DNA of 64,000 nucleotides from Pseudoxanthomonas suwonensis 11-1 (GTDB lineage Bacteria > Pseudomonadota > Gammaproteobacteria > Xanthomonadales > Xanthomonadaceae), in NCBI RefSeq assembly GCF_000185965.1, contig NC_014924.1, positions 2,480,001-2,544,000 of the forward strand, in the 5' to 3' direction. The position numbers and the translations under genes were made by a program. Every line of letters begins with the position of its first letter. Position 1 is the stretch's first letter. A model generated the notes under the pieces. The model was not told where the DNA came from. It worked only from the letters and a program-made list of their open reading frames with translations, and searched no databases. Below are positions 18,346 through 27,925 of this stretch, piece by piece.

Positions 18346-19038
18346 TTACTGGCCGATGCTGAGGCTCAGCACGACGCGGTCGTCGGCCAGGTCGCCGAAC
18401 AGGTCGCGGCCGTTGCCGTCGGTGCCGACGTAGGCCAGCGAGGCGCTGAACAGGCCCCAGCTGCGGCTCAGGCCGACGGACCAGTCGGTGTAGTCCTCGC
18501 TGTAGTCGTCGTCGAACAGGCTGCGGCCGACGCCCAGGTCGAGGCTGAACTCGTTCGGCAGGCCGAAGCTGGCGCCGCCGGCCACGTACCAGGCCTTGGC
18601 GTCGGCGCCGCCGAAGTCGTTGGTGTAGGCGACGGTCAGCGAATAGTTCTCGGCGAAGGTGGTGGTGGTGATCAGCTCGTTGAAGTTGAGCTCGCTGGCA
18701 CCCGGGTAGGTGTAGCGGTTGATCATCACGTCGAAGTTCACCGAGTCGCTGAAGTCGGTGTTGTAGCCGATGAAGCCGTCAACCTCGGCGTTCGGGTCGC
18801 CCGGGCCGAAATCGACGCCCGAACCCCATACGCCGGCATAGAAACCGGACGGCGAGGTGTAGGTGAAGCCGGCCTGCAGGGTCGGCTCCTCGTCGGACTG
18901 CGAGACACCGCGCCAGACGTAGTCGGAAACCGCGGTGACTTCCCAGGAGAACGGGGATTCCTCCTCCTGCGCGAAGGCGGCGAACGGTGCAGCGGACAGC
19001 AGGACGGCGAGCGAAGCAGCGAGCTTGAAGGACTTCAT
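18346..19038 (-). CDS. TorF family putative porin
   Basis: The 230-residue outer-membrane protein has a signal peptide (ending PFAAFAQEE) and the family's opening strand WEVTAVSDYVWRGVSQSDEE. The rest is alternating beta-strand sequence rich in Tyr, Phe and Asp, ending in SLSIGQ. This matches the TIGR02001/TorF-type porin family (gcw_chp). The substrate is unknown. AGGAGA precedes the ATG at 19038. It lies downstream of the sulfate operon but has its own 140-bp leader, so it may be separate. Confidence 0.85.
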   Translation of the reverse strand: MKSFKLAASLAVLLSAAPFAAFAQEEESPFSWEVTAVSDYVWRGVSQSDEEPTLQAGFTYTSPSGFYAGVWGSGVDFGPGDPNAEVDGFIGYNTDFSDSVNFDVMINRYTYPGASELNFNELITTTTFAENYSLTVAYTNDFGGADAKAWYVAGGASFGLPNEFSLDLGVGRSLFDDDYSEDYTDWSVGLSRSWGLFSASLAYVGTDGNGRDLFGDLADDRVVLSLSIGQ

Positions 19039-19178
19039 CCCTGGATCTCCTCTGGTGGGGTGGTGCAGCACGGGGCGGCCCGGAGCCACCTCGGTTCACA
19101 ATTACTTAACCCAACCGATATTGCGACGCAACATTTTCGTCGTCAACCACTTTTCCCGCCCCCGGGAGATCCGTCGCT

Positions 19179-20225
19179 TCAGCCTCCCGCGAAGGCGCCG
19201 TAGCGCACCGGCACCAGGCCCAGGCGGCTGCCCGGCGGATGCGCCTGCTGCGCGTCCACCGGCAGTTCCAGCTCGACCTCCTCGCCCTGCCCGCCTTCCA
19301 GCCGCGCTCGCAGGCGCACGCGTGGGCCGCTGCGCTGGGCGTCGACCACCACCGCGTCCCAGCCGCCCTCGCCGACCCGCAGGTCCTCCGGGCGCACGTA
19401 GACGTCCAGCTCGGCCGCCTCGCCCGCCGGCAGCGGCCCGCCCGGCGGCAGGGCCAGGCCGCCGACCTCGATGCGGTCGCCACGGCGACGCCCGCGCAGC
19501 CGGTTCACCGCGCCGACGAAGGAATACACGAACGGGCTGGCCGGGCGGTCGTAGGCCTCGGCCGGGGTCGCCAGCTGCTCGATCCGGCCGCCGTTGAGGA
19601 TGGCCACGCGATCGGCCAGTTCCAGCGCCTCTTCCTGGTCGTGGGTCACGAACACGGTGGTCAGGCCGGTCTGCACGTGCAGCTGGCGCAGCCAGGCGCG
19701 CAGGTCGCGCCGCACCTGGGCGTCGAGCGCGCCGAACGGTTCGTCCAGAAGCAGCACGCGCGGCTCGATCGCCAGCGCCCGTGCCAGGGCCACGCGCTGG
19801 CGCTGGCCGCCGGACAGCTGGGTCGGGTAACGCCCGCCCAGGCCCTGCAGCTGCACCAGCGACAGCAGCTCCTCGACCCGCGCGGCGATCCTGGCCGCCG
19901 GCCAGCGGTCGCGGCCGCGCCGCACCTTCAGGCCGAAGGCGATGTTGTCGGCCACGGTCATGTGCCGGAACAGCGCATAGTGCTGGAACACGAAGCCGAC
20001 CCGCCGCTCCTGCACGCTCAGGCGCGAGGCATCCTCGCCGCCGAACAGGATGCGCCCGCCGTCGGCATGCTCCAGGCCGGCGATCACCCGCAGCAGGGTG
20101 GTCTTGCCCGAGCCGGACGGACCCAGCAGCGCCAGCAGCTCGCCGTCGTGGATCTCCAGGTCGATGTCGTCCAGCGCGGCGAAGGAACCGAAGCGCTTGT
20201 GCAGGTTCTGGATATCGATCTTCAT
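19179..20225 (-). CDS. cysA: Sulfate/thiosulfate ABC transporter ATP-binding protein
   Basis: The 348-residue ATPase has Walker [13 protein letters not shown], signature [15 protein letters not shown], Walker [13 protein letters not shown] and switch His in [16 protein letters not shown]-terminal TOBE-like regulatory domain starts near residue 240. It energises the CysTW permease. It ends a five-gene run (porin, sbp, cysT, cysW, cysA) and starts nine bases after cysW. Confidence 0.95.
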   Translation of the reverse strand: MKIDIQNLHKRFGSFAALDDIDLEIHDGELLALLGPSGSGKTTLLRVIAGLEHADGGRILFGGEDASRLSVQERRVGFVFQHYALFRHMTVADNIAFGLKVRRGRDRWPAARIAARVEELLSLVQLQGLGGRYPTQLSGGQRQRVALARALAIEPRVLLLDEPFGALDAQVRRDLRAWLRQLHVQTGLTTVFVTHDQEEALELADRVAILNGGRIEQLATPAEAYDRPASPFVYSFVGAVNRLRGRRRGDRIEVGGLALPPGGPLPAGEAAELDVYVRPEDLRVGEGGWDAVVVDAQRSGPRVRLRARLEGGQGEEVELELPVDAQQAHPPGSRLGLVPVRYGAFAGG

Positions 20226-20234
20226 CGCGTTTCC

Positions 20235-21146
20235 TCAGTGGCGGTGGCCGGCGGCCAGCGATTCGCCGTGCCGCCATTCCAGCCAGGTCTTGAGCACCAG
20301 GGTCACCAGTGCGCTGAGCGCCAGCAGCGAGGCCACCGCGAAGGCGGCGCTGTAGGCGTATTCGTTGTAGAGGATCTCCACGTGCAGCGGCAGCGTGTTG
20401 GTGCGCCCGCGGATGTGGCCGGACACCACCGACACCGCGCCGAACTCGCCCATCGCGCGCGCGCCGCACAGCAGCACGCCGTAAAGCAGGCCCCAGCGGA
20501 TGTTGGGCAGGGTCACCCGCCAGAAGGTCTGCCAGCCGCCGGCGCCCAGGCTCAGCGCGGCCAGTTCCTCGTCGCTGCCCTGCTGTTCCATCAGCGGCAT
20601 CAGCTCGCGGGCGATGAACGGGAAGGTGACGAACACCGTGGCCAGCACGATGCCCGGCAGGGCGAACACGATCTTCGGCAGCTGCAGGTGGAACTGCCAG
20701 CCCAGCAGCGACAGGTCCACGCCCTCTTCGATCAGCGGCCAGGCCCAACCGTGCGAGCCGAAGATGAGGATGAAGACCAGGCCGGCGACCACCGGCGAGA
20801 CCGCGAACGGCAGGTCGATCAGGCTCACCAGCAGGCGCTTGCCGCGGAACTCGTGCTTGGCCACCAGCCAGGCCGCGGCCACGCCGAACACCAGGTTGAG
20901 CGGCACCGCGATCGCGGTCACCAGCAGGGTCAGCTTCACCGCCGCCAGCGCGTCCGGCTCGCGGATCGCGGCCAGGAATGCACCGGCGCCGCCGCGCAGC
21001 GCCTCGGCGAACACCAGCAGCAGCGGCAGCAGCAGGAAGGCGAGCAGGAAGCCGACCGCGGCGGCGATCAGCAGCCATTGCACCCAGCGCGGCTCGCTGG
21101 TCGGCGAAGGCCGGCGGACGCGTGCGGTGGATGCAGGTTCGGCCAT
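20235..21146 (-). CDS. cysW: Sulfate ABC transporter permease CysW
   Basis: The 303-residue inner-membrane permease has six hydrophobic segments. The EAA loop is [22 protein letters not shown], and the C-terminal part [20 protein letters not shown] is typical of CysW. The ATG at 21146 has GGGAG six bases upstream. It lies between cysT and cysA. Confidence 0.95.
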   Translation of the reverse strand: MAEPASTARVRRPSPTSEPRWVQWLLIAAAVGFLLAFLLLPLLLVFAEALRGGAGAFLAAIREPDALAAVKLTLLVTAIAVPLNLVFGVAAAWLVAKHEFRGKRLLVSLIDLPFAVSPVVAGLVFILIFGSHGWAWPLIEEGVDLSLLGWQFHLQLPKIVFALPGIVLATVFVTFPFIARELMPLMEQQGSDEELAALSLGAGGWQTFWRVTLPNIRWGLLYGVLLCGARAMGEFGAVSVVSGHIRGRTNTLPLHVEILYNEYAYSAAFAVASLLALSALVTLVLKTWLEWRHGESLAAGHRH

Positions 21147-21210
21147 CGTCAGCTCCCGGGGATCCAGGGCGAGGACGCCCTGCACGTTACCACTGCCCTG
21201 TGGTGCCATC

Positions 21211-22089
21211 TCACCGTCCTCCCCTGCGCGCGGCCAGGCGCGACTGCAGCGTGTTGATCAGCAGCAGCAGCGCGAACGACAGCAGCAGCATCGCCACCGC
21301 GATCGCGTTGGCGCCGGCGTAGTCGAATTCCTCGAGCTTGATCGTGATCAGCAGCGGCGCGATCTCCGAGACCATCGGGATGTTGCCGGCGATGAAGATC
21401 ACCGAGCCGTACTCGCCCACCCCGCGCGCGAAGGCCAGGGCGAAGCCGGCCAGCACCGCCGGCCACACCGCCGGCAGCACCACCTTCCATACCGTGCTCC
21501 AGCGGCCGGCGCCAAGCGTGGCCGCGGCTTCCTCCAGCTCGCCCTCGGTCTCGGCCAGTACCGGCTGCACCACCCGCACCACGAACGGCAGGCCGATGAA
21601 CACCAGGGCCACGGTGATGCCCAGCGGGGTGTAGGCGACCTTGATCCCGGCCGCCTCCAGCCACTGCCCGATCCAGCCGTTGCCACCGTACAGCGCGGTC
21701 AGGGCGATGCCGGCGACCGCGGTGGGCAGCGCGAACGGCAGGTCGATCATGGCGTCGAACAGGCGCCGGCCCGGGAACTCGTAGCGCACCAGGGCCCAGG
21801 CCACCAGGGTGCCCATCACCGCGTTGAACGCGGCCGCGGCCAGCGCGGTGCCGAAGCTGACCTTCAATGCCGCCAGCACCCGCGGATCGGTCCAGATCGC
21901 CCACAGCCCGCTCCAGCCCAGGCCGGCCGAATGGATGAACACTCCGGCCAGCGGGATCAGCACGATCAGGCTCAGCCAGGCCACGGTGTAGCCCAGGCTC
22001 AGGCCGAAACCGGGCATCACCCGGCGGCGGCGACCGGACACGGGTACGCCGCCCGCGGGCGGCGTCAGGGGGTTGGGGACGCTGGACAT
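21211..22089 (-). CDS. cysT: Sulfate ABC transporter permease CysT (CysU)
   Basis: The 292-residue permease has a Pro/Arg-rich cytoplasmic N-terminus followed by six membrane segments. It contains the CysT stretch [21 protein letters not shown]. The EAA loop is [23 protein letters not shown] and is followed by [19 protein letters not shown]. It forms the channel together with CysW. Confidence 0.95.
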   Translation of the reverse strand: MSSVPNPLTPPAGGVPVSGRRRRVMPGFGLSLGYTVAWLSLIVLIPLAGVFIHSAGLGWSGLWAIWTDPRVLAALKVSFGTALAAAAFNAVMGTLVAWALVRYEFPGRRLFDAMIDLPFALPTAVAGIALTALYGGNGWIGQWLEAAGIKVAYTPLGITVALVFIGLPFVVRVVQPVLAETEGELEEAAATLGAGRWSTVWKVVLPAVWPAVLAGFALAFARGVGEYGSVIFIAGNIPMVSEIAPLLITIKLEEFDYAGANAIAVAMLLLSFALLLLINTLQSRLAARRGGR

Positions 22090-22160
22090 CGTTCGCTTCG
22101 TCGGTGGCCGTCTTCAGCAGTGGAAGGGGCCCGGGGCTGCACGCGCCCCGGGCCGCCCGG

Positions 22161-23183
22161 TTACTTGCCCTTCGCCGCGGCGAGGATCTGGTCGAACTCG
22201 CCGCCGTCGCTGAAGTGCCGCTTCTGCGCCTGCGCCCAGGAGCCGAAGGCGCCATCGATGGTCACCAGCTGCACCTTCGGGAAGCGCGCCACGTCGGCTG
22301 GATCGGCGTGCTGCGGATGGCGCGGGCGGTAGTAGTTCTTCGCCGCGATGCGCTGGCCTTCCGGCGAGTACAGGAACTCCAGGTAGGCCTGGGCGATCTC
22401 GCGGGTGCCCTTCCTGTCGACGTTGCGGTCGACGATCGCCACCGGCGGCTCGGCCAGGATCGACAGCGACGGGACCACGATGTCGAACTTGTCCGGGCCC
22501 AGTTCCTCGATCGACAGGAACGCCTCGTTCTCCCAGGCCAGCAGCACGTCGCCGATGCCACGCTGGACGAAGGTGGTGGTCGAGCCGCGGGCGCCGGTAT
22601 CCAGCACCGGCACGTTGCGGAACAGCGCGGTCACGAAGTTGCGGACCTTGGCCTCGTCGCCCTTGAAGATCTTCTCGGCGAAGGCCCAGGCGGCCAGGTA
22701 GTTCCAGCGCGCGCCGCCGGAGGTCTTCGGGTTGGGGGTCACCACCGAGACGTTGGAGCGCAGCAGGTCCGGCCAGTCCTTGATGTTCTTCGGGTTGCCC
22801 TTGCGCACCAGGAACACGATGGTCGAGGTGTACGGCGAGCTGTTCTCCGGCAGGCGCTGCTGCCAGTCCGGACGGATCAGCTTGCGCTCGGCGATGGAGT
22901 CGATGTCGTAGGCCAGGGCCAGGGTGACCACGTCGGCCTCGAGGCCGTCGATCACCGCGCGGGCCTGCTTGCCCGAGCCGCCATGGGAGTTCTCGATCTC
23001 GACCTTCTGGCCCTTGGCCTGCTGCCAGTGCCTGGCGAAGGCGGCATTGAACTCGCGGTACAGCTCGCGGGTGGGGTCGTAGGACACGTTGAGCAGCTTC
23101 GCGTCCTTGGCGAAGGCCCCCACCGCGAGGGTCAGGCCGAAGGTGGCGGCCAGGACCAGGAGGGAACGGCGGATGGTTTTCAT
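22161..23183 (-). CDS. sbp: Periplasmic sulfate-binding protein
   Basis: The 340-residue protein has a signal peptide (ending [10 protein letters not shown]) and the family signatures [35 protein letters not shown] and [19 protein letters not shown]. These residues surround the bound sulfate in Sbp/CysP. It delivers sulfate or thiosulfate to CysTWA. It starts 31 bases after the porin stop and is followed by cysT after 71 bases, consistent with one transcript. Confidence 0.95.
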   Translation of the reverse strand: MKTIRRSLLVLAATFGLTLAVGAFAKDAKLLNVSYDPTRELYREFNAAFARHWQQAKGQKVEIENSHGGSGKQARAVIDGLEADVVTLALAYDIDSIAERKLIRPDWQQRLPENSSPYTSTIVFLVRKGNPKNIKDWPDLLRSNVSVVTPNPKTSGGARWNYLAAWAFAEKIFKGDEAKVRNFVTALFRNVPVLDTGARGSTTTFVQRGIGDVLLAWENEAFLSIEELGPDKFDIVVPSLSILAEPPVAIVDRNVDRKGTREIAQAYLEFLYSPEGQRIAAKNYYRPRHPQHADPADVARFPKVQLVTIDGAFGSWAQAQKRHFSDGGEFDQILAAAKGK

Positions 23184-23214
23184 CGGGAAACGCTCCGTTG
23201 GGATGGGGAAGCTG

Positions 23215-24648
23215 TCAGAACGCGACCTGCAGGCGGGTGAAGACGGCCTTCTCGTCCTCGCGGTCGGCGCCGCCCGGGGCCCCGCCCTCGAATCCGGTGT
23301 GCAGGTAGTTCAGCACCAGCTTGAGGTTGCTGTTGAGGTACCAGTTCACGCCGGCGACCCAGGCCGTGGCCTCGCGCGCCGAGGTGGCCGGGTCGGCGAA
23401 CACCGGGAACGCCGCCTCGTCGACTTCAAGACGTCCGTAGCGGGCCACGAGTTCCCAGGCCCCCCAGGTGCCCTTGCCCGGGGCGAAGGCGCGCGAGGGC
23501 TTCACCCCGCGGTAGCTGGCTTCCTCGCCGGTGAGCACCCAGCTCGCGGTGGCCTGCCAGGCGGTGGTTTCCAGGTCCGCCGTGGTTCCGCCGACGGCGA
23601 GCTCCTGGCTGGAGGAAGCGTACTCGGCCAGCAGGCCGAACGGGCCGCGGTAGTAGTAGGCCTGCGGCGACCAGCGCTTGCGCTGGCCGGCCGCGGCCAC
23701 CGCGCCGCGGTAGGCGAAGAACTGCTGCTGGCCCGGGGTGCGGTAACGCGGCAGGAAGTTGTTGCCCGCGCCTTCGACGTCGCCGATGCTCGCGCCAAGG
23801 CCGAAGCCCAGCCCGGCCCAGGCGCTGTCCGAACCCTTGAGCGGCTCGAAGAACACGCGGCCGGCGTACTCGAAGTTGTCGTCCGGGTTGCTGGTGACCG
23901 CGTCGCGGCCATCGGCCGCGCCGTTGAACACGCCGATCGCGTAGGAGACCTTGCCGTCGCCCGACTCGCCCTGCAGCTGCACGCCGAGGTCGCGGTTGGG
24001 CAGCAGCTCGGAGACCAGGGCGCGCTCGATGTCCGCCAGCGAGGCCGAGGACTGCAGCCGCTCCAGGCCCACCGGCGAGGTGAACTTGCCGACCCGCACC
24101 GTGGCCGCCGGGGAGAACTTCAGGTCGGCGTAGGCGTCGACGATGCTGGCGCTGTCGCCGGCGAACTCCGGGGTGAAGCGGTAGCCCACCCACTTGCCCA
24201 GGGCGCCCTCGATGGTCGGGCGCGCGGTGCGCAGCAGGAAGGTGTCGTTGGCACCCGGAGCGCCGCTGTTGAAGAAGCGGCCGTCGCCCTGCAGCAGGCC
24301 GCGGATCTTCAGTTCGTAGGCGCCGTCACCGGAGCGGAAGGACGCGCCCTTGTCGTTGACCGCCACCACCGGCGCGGCCTTCTCCCTGGCGACCCGCGCC
24401 TCGTCCTGCAGCTCCAGGTTGCGCTCCAGCGCGCGCAGTCGCTGGTCCAGGGCCTGCAGGTCCAGGTTCTCCTGGCCGTCGACGCTGCTGCCGCCGTAGC
24501 GGGCTTCCAGCGCCTGCAGGCGGGCGGCGAGTTCTTCCACCGTCGGCCTGGACTGGGCGAAGGCGGGGCCGGCGAGGGCCAGGGCGATGGCGCCGGCAAG
24601 CCAGGCGCGCGCGGGGAGGCGGCTGCGCGGGTTTTGTCCGTTATGCAT
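23215..24648 (-). CDS. OprP/OprO-type anion-selective porin linked to sulfate transport
   Basis: The 477-residue protein has a signal peptide (ending AGPAFAQSR), an N-terminal coiled coil ([15 protein letters not shown] and [15 protein letters not shown]) that may trimerise, and a 16-strand-type barrel. The barrel contains the family sequence [20 protein letters not shown] and closes with RLQVAF. It belongs to the phosphate-selective porin O/P family. As the first gene of the sbp-cysTWA run it probably admits sulfate or sulfonates rather than phosphate; this is inferred from context. Confidence 0.88.
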   Translation of the reverse strand: MHNGQNPRSRLPARAWLAGAIALALAGPAFAQSRPTVEELAARLQALEARYGGSSVDGQENLDLQALDQRLRALERNLELQDEARVAREKAAPVVAVNDKGASFRSGDGAYELKIRGLLQGDGRFFNSGAPGANDTFLLRTARPTIEGALGKWVGYRFTPEFAGDSASIVDAYADLKFSPAATVRVGKFTSPVGLERLQSSASLADIERALVSELLPNRDLGVQLQGESGDGKVSYAIGVFNGAADGRDAVTSNPDDNFEYAGRVFFEPLKGSDSAWAGLGFGLGASIGDVEGAGNNFLPRYRTPGQQQFFAYRGAVAAAGQRKRWSPQAYYYRGPFGLLAEYASSSQELAVGGTTADLETTAWQATASWVLTGEEASYRGVKPSRAFAPGKGTWGAWELVARYGRLEVDEAAFPVFADPATSAREATAWVAGVNWYLNSNLKLVLNYLHTGFEGGAPGGADREDEKAVFTRLQVAF

Positions 24649-24689
24649 GGTCGTTCCCTCGTGGGGGCCGGGATCGGCCGTGGCGTGAC

Positions 24690-24704
24690 GAATACTCCGT
24701 ATTC
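24690..24704. promoter_or_regulatory. Inverted repeat upstream of the sulfate porin operon
   Basis: GAATAC and GTATTC flank a three-base spacer in an AT-richer patch 42-56 bases before the porin start and about 120 bases before kbl. It may be an operator for the sulfate operon (for example for a CysB/LysR-type or other dimeric regulator) or part of the promoter. No regulator is encoded next to it. Confidence 0.4.
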
Positions 24705-24824
24705 AGTTTGCCTGCGGGAAATGAATTAGGGGGCGACTCTTATAGCTGATGTGCATGACGCCGGGCCCCGCCGACGGGGCGCCGGTAGAATGGGCGTTTC
24801 CCTTTGCCTGCAAGGCCTTGCCCC

Positions 24825-26024
24825 ATGTCCGAAGCCGCCCTCGCCCGCTATGCCACCCAGCTGGAAGACCTCCGCGCCAAGGGCCTGTTCAAGTCCGAGC
24901 GGGTGATCACCAGCCCGCAGTCGGCCGAGATCGAGCTGGCCGACGGCCGCAAGGTGCTGAACTTCTGCGCCAACAACTACCTGGGCCTGGCCGACCATCC
25001 GGAGATCATCGCCGCCGCGCGCGAGGCCCTGGACAGCCACGGCTTCGGCATGGCCTCGGTGCGCTTCATCTGCGGCACCCAGGACCTGCACAAGCAGCTG
25101 GAGGCGAAGATCGCGGAATTCTTCGGCACCGAGGACACGATCCTCTACGCCGCCTGCTTCGACGCCAACGGCGGCCTGTTCGAGCCGCTGCTGGACGAGA
25201 ACGACGCGATCATCTCCGACGCGCTCAACCACGCTTCGATCATCGACGGCGTGCGCCTGTGCAAGGCCCGGCGCTACCGCTACGCCAACTGCGACATGGC
25301 CGACCTGGAGAAGCAGCTGCAGCAGGCACGGGCCGACGGCGCGCGCACCATCATGATCACCACCGATGGCGTGTTCTCGATGGACGGGTTCATCGCCCCG
25401 CTCGACGAGGTCACCGCCCTGGCCAGGAAGTACGACGCCCTGGTCCATATCGACGAGTGCCACGCCACCGGCTTCCTCGGCGCCACCGGCCGCGGCTCGG
25501 CCGAGGTCAAGGGCGTGCTGGACAGGATCGACATCTTCACCGGCACCCTGGGCAAGGCCATGGGCGGCGCGCTGGGCGGCTTCACCACCGCGCGCAGGGA
25601 AGTGATCGAGCTGCTGCGCCAGCGCTCGCGCCCCTACCTGTTCTCCAACTCGCTGCCGCCGCACGTGGCCGCCGCCGGTACCAAGGCCTTCGACATGCTG
25701 TCCTCGGCCGGCGAGCTGCGCAGCCGCCTGCAGGAGAACACCGCCTATTTCCGCGAGCGCATGACCGCCGCCGGTTTCGACATCAAGCCGGGCGTGCACC
25801 CGATCTGCCCGGTGATGCTGTACGACGCGCCGCTGGCGCAGCGCTTCGCGCAGCGCCTGCTCGAGGAAGGCATCTACGCGATCGGCTTCTTCTTCCCGGT
25901 GGTGCCGCAGGGACAGGCACGCATCCGCACGCAGATGAGCGCGGCCCACACCCGCGAGCACCTGGACCGCGCGATCGATGCCTTCACCCGCATCGGCCTC
26001 GAGCTGGGCGTCATCAAGGGCTGA
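24825..26024 (+). CDS. kbl: Glycine C-acetyltransferase (2-amino-3-ketobutyrate CoA ligase)
   Basis: The 399-residue PLP enzyme cleaves 2-amino-3-ketobutyrate with CoA to glycine and acetyl-CoA, after Tdh. The PLP lysine is in [15 protein letters not shown]. The aspartate that contacts the cofactor is in [13 protein letters not shown], and [14 protein letters not shown] is the usual N-terminal signature. The start at 24825 ([10 protein letters not shown]) agrees with the family. It is divergent from the sulfate porin operon and monocistronic. Confidence 0.97.
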   Translation: MSEAALARYATQLEDLRAKGLFKSERVITSPQSAEIELADGRKVLNFCANNYLGLADHPEIIAAAREALDSHGFGMASVRFICGTQDLHKQLEAKIAEFFGTEDTILYAACFDANGGLFEPLLDENDAIISDALNHASIIDGVRLCKARRYRYANCDMADLEKQLQQARADGARTIMITTDGVFSMDGFIAPLDEVTALARKYDALVHIDECHATGFLGATGRGSAEVKGVLDRIDIFTGTLGKAMGGALGGFTTARREVIELLRQRSRPYLFSNSLPPHVAAAGTKAFDMLSSAGELRSRLQENTAYFRERMTAAGFDIKPGVHPICPVMLYDAPLAQRFAQRLLEEGIYAIGFFFPVVPQGQARIRTQMSAAHTREHLDRAIDAFTRIGLELGVIKG

Positions 26025-26094
26025 GCCACTGCGCGATACCGGCCGGGCAGCGCCTGGCCGGAAGCCCGTGTCCGCAGGCTTGCGGCAGCGCGGA

Positions 26095-26400
26095 TCAGTT
26101 CGTAAGCGTCTCTGGCACCTGCGCCGGGACCCGGGTGGGTGCAGGCGCCGGCTTGCCGGTGGCGATGCGGATGCCGCGCGCCTTCATCCACGCGTCGAAC
26201 TCGTCGGCGCTCATCCGCCGGCCTTCCTGGTCCATGTCGAAGCGGTAGTCCAGTGGATTGTCGCTACGCACGATCACCATCTCCTCCGGTTTCTCCGGCG
26301 GCGGCTCGGGCAGCGCGAGGGCGGCCTCGCGCGGCTTGTGCGCGACACAGGCGCACAGGCCGAGAAGCATCAGCGGCAGGATCTTTCGCAGGACGGTCAT
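26095..26400 (-). CDS. Small putative lipoprotein, paralogue of the gene at 27297-27689
   Basis: The 101-residue protein starts MTVLRKILPLMLLGLCACVA, a signal peptide with a lipobox-like LCAC. A Pro/Glu-rich linker follows, then the segment YRFDMDQEGRRMSADEFDAW continuing MKARG, and a Pro/Ala tail. The same segment recurs in the secreted protein 1.2 kb away, and 29 bases of DNA within it are identical. The function is unknown. The two paralogues flank a pseudouridine synthase, all on the minus strand. Confidence 0.75.
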   Translation of the reverse strand: MTVLRKILPLMLLGLCACVAHKPREAALALPEPPPEKPEEMVIVRSDNPLDYRFDMDQEGRRMSADEFDAWMKARGIRIATGKPAPAPTRVPAQVPETLTN

Positions 26401-26479
26401 TGCAGCTCCGGGGGGGGGACGGAAGGACGTGCCGCGAACCCATGCGGCAACCGGGGCAGCCGCGCTGCCCGCGCAAGCA

Positions 26480-27286
26480 TCACGATATGGATGTGCGCGT
26501 GGCGTCGTCGGCAGGCAGTGCGAGTGCATCGCGTTCGGCCGGCTGCAGCATGCGCCACTGGCCCTTGCCGAGATCACCCAGCTGCAGCGCGCCGATGGCC
26601 ACGCGCACCAGGCGCAGCACCGACAGGTCGAAGGCGGCCAGCAGCCGCCGGATCTGGCGGTTGCGGCCTTCGTCCAGCACGATCTCCAGCCAGGCATTGC
26701 GGGTACCGGTGCGCAGCACGCTCGCGGACACGGCACGCAGGTGTTCGCCATCGGCATCGACGCCGGTACGCAGCGCCTGCAGCAGGGTTTGGTCGGGGAT
26801 GGCGTCGACCTGGACGTGGTAGGTCTTGTCGGGGCCGCTGTCCGGATCCAGCACGCGCGCGGCCCAGGCCGGGTCGTTGCTGAAGAGCAGCAGGCCTTCG
26901 CTCGCGCGGTCCAGGCGCCCGACCGGCGCCAGCCACGGCAGCCCGCTGCCGTCGAGGCAGCGGTAGACGGTGTCGCGGCCCTGCTCGTCGCGGGCGGTGG
27001 TCACCAGGCCGCGCGGCTTGTTGAGGGCCAGATAGATCCGCTCCGGTCCGGCGGGCGCGCGGCCATCGACCAGCACGCCACGCAGGCCGTGGCGCATCGG
27101 GTATTCGGGATCACGGACGATCCGGCCGTCCACCTGCACCCGGCCGGCCTCGATCCAGCGCGCGGCCTCGGTACGCGAACACAGCCCGGCCTTGGACAGG
27201 ACCCGGGCCAGGCCATGGCGTACCCCAGCCGTGGAACTGCCGGGCGCGGCCCGGTCCTTTCGTGGGGACCGGTGCGACGCGCCCAT
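26480..27286 (-). CDS. rRNA pseudouridine synthase (RsuA/RluB/E/F family)
   Basis: The 268-residue enzyme has an N-terminal S4 RNA-binding domain (LARVLSKAGLCSRTEAARWI). The catalytic motif GRLDRASEGLLLFSND holds the nucleophilic Asp. Other family signatures are YLALNKPRGLVTT and DEGRNRQIRRLLAAF. It converts a uridine in rRNA to pseudouridine; which of RsuA, RluB, RluE or RluF it equals cannot be decided by eye. It starts 10 bases after the upstream small secreted protein gene. Confidence 0.9.
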   Translation of the reverse strand: MGASHRSPRKDRAAPGSSTAGVRHGLARVLSKAGLCSRTEAARWIEAGRVQVDGRIVRDPEYPMRHGLRGVLVDGRAPAGPERIYLALNKPRGLVTTARDEQGRDTVYRCLDGSGLPWLAPVGRLDRASEGLLLFSNDPAWAARVLDPDSGPDKTYHVQVDAIPDQTLLQALRTGVDADGEHLRAVSASVLRTGTRNAWLEIVLDEGRNRQIRRLLAAFDLSVLRLVRVAIGALQLGDLGKGQWRMLQPAERDALALPADDATRTSIS

Positions 27287-27296
27287 CCCGTTCCCT

Positions 27297-27689
27297 TTAG
27301 TCCTTCGAAGGCGCTGCCGCCGCCTCGGTGGCCGGAGCCGCCGCAGCGGCCGGCGCCGGGGCGCCGCGGGCCACGCGCACGCCGCGGGCCTTCATCCACG
27401 CGTCGAACTCGTCGGCGGTCATGCGCTTGCCGCCCTGGCTCATGTCGAAGCGCCACGGCGTGTTGTCGTGCTCGGTCGCCGGCTTGTAGGCCGTCGCATC
27501 GGCGGGAGCCGGGGTGCAACCCGCCTGGCCGGCGAGGCCCGCGGCCGGGGCACCCAGCTGCGAGTTGCCCGAGGCCAGCTCGGCCGCCGGAGCGGTTCCC
27601 GAGGCCGCCTGCGGCGCACAGTCGTTGGCCATCGCGGCCAGCGGAAGAAGGGTGAAACCGAGCAGCCCGACCGCAATCAGATTACGCAT
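27297..27689 (-). CDS. Small secreted protein, paralogue of the gene at 26095-26400
   Basis: The 130-residue protein has a signal peptide (MRNLIAVGLLGFTLLPLAAM ending AND). The middle is Ala/Gly-rich with two cysteines (DCAP and GCTP). It then has WRFDMSQGGKRMTADEFDAW followed by MKARG and an Ala/Pro-rich tail. The shared segment defines a small family with the downstream lipoprotein. It may be periplasmic. The function is unknown. Confidence 0.75.
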   Translation of the reverse strand: MRNLIAVGLLGFTLLPLAAMANDCAPQAASGTAPAAELASGNSQLGAPAAGLAGQAGCTPAPADATAYKPATEHDNTPWRFDMSQGGKRMTADEFDAWMKARGVRVARGAPAPAAAAAPATEAAAAPSKD

Positions 27690-27867
27690 TTGGAACTCAC
27701 TCCCCCTGAAGACGAGCCGAGTGTAGGCACGGCGTGTAGGCCGATTCAAGGACCATCTGCGGAAACTGTCCTAAACCGCCAATAAGTCGACAGAAATTCC
27801 GGGACGCCCGTCTTCACGTCCCTTGCCGGGAGCGAAACGGATCCGGGCCTCGGGCCGGCGAACGCAC

Positions 27868-27900
27868 AAAAAAACGGGGCCTGGCTTGCGCCAGGCCCCG
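27868..27900 (-). terminator. Intrinsic terminator of ompA
   Basis: CGGGGCCTGG (27875-27884) pairs with CCAGGCCCCG (27891-27900) around CTTGCG. On the minus strand a run of seven T residues (27874-27868) follows. It lies 26 bases beyond the ompA stop. Confidence 0.93.
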
Positions 27901-27925
27901 CTTCTTCACGCTTGCGGTCCTGAAC

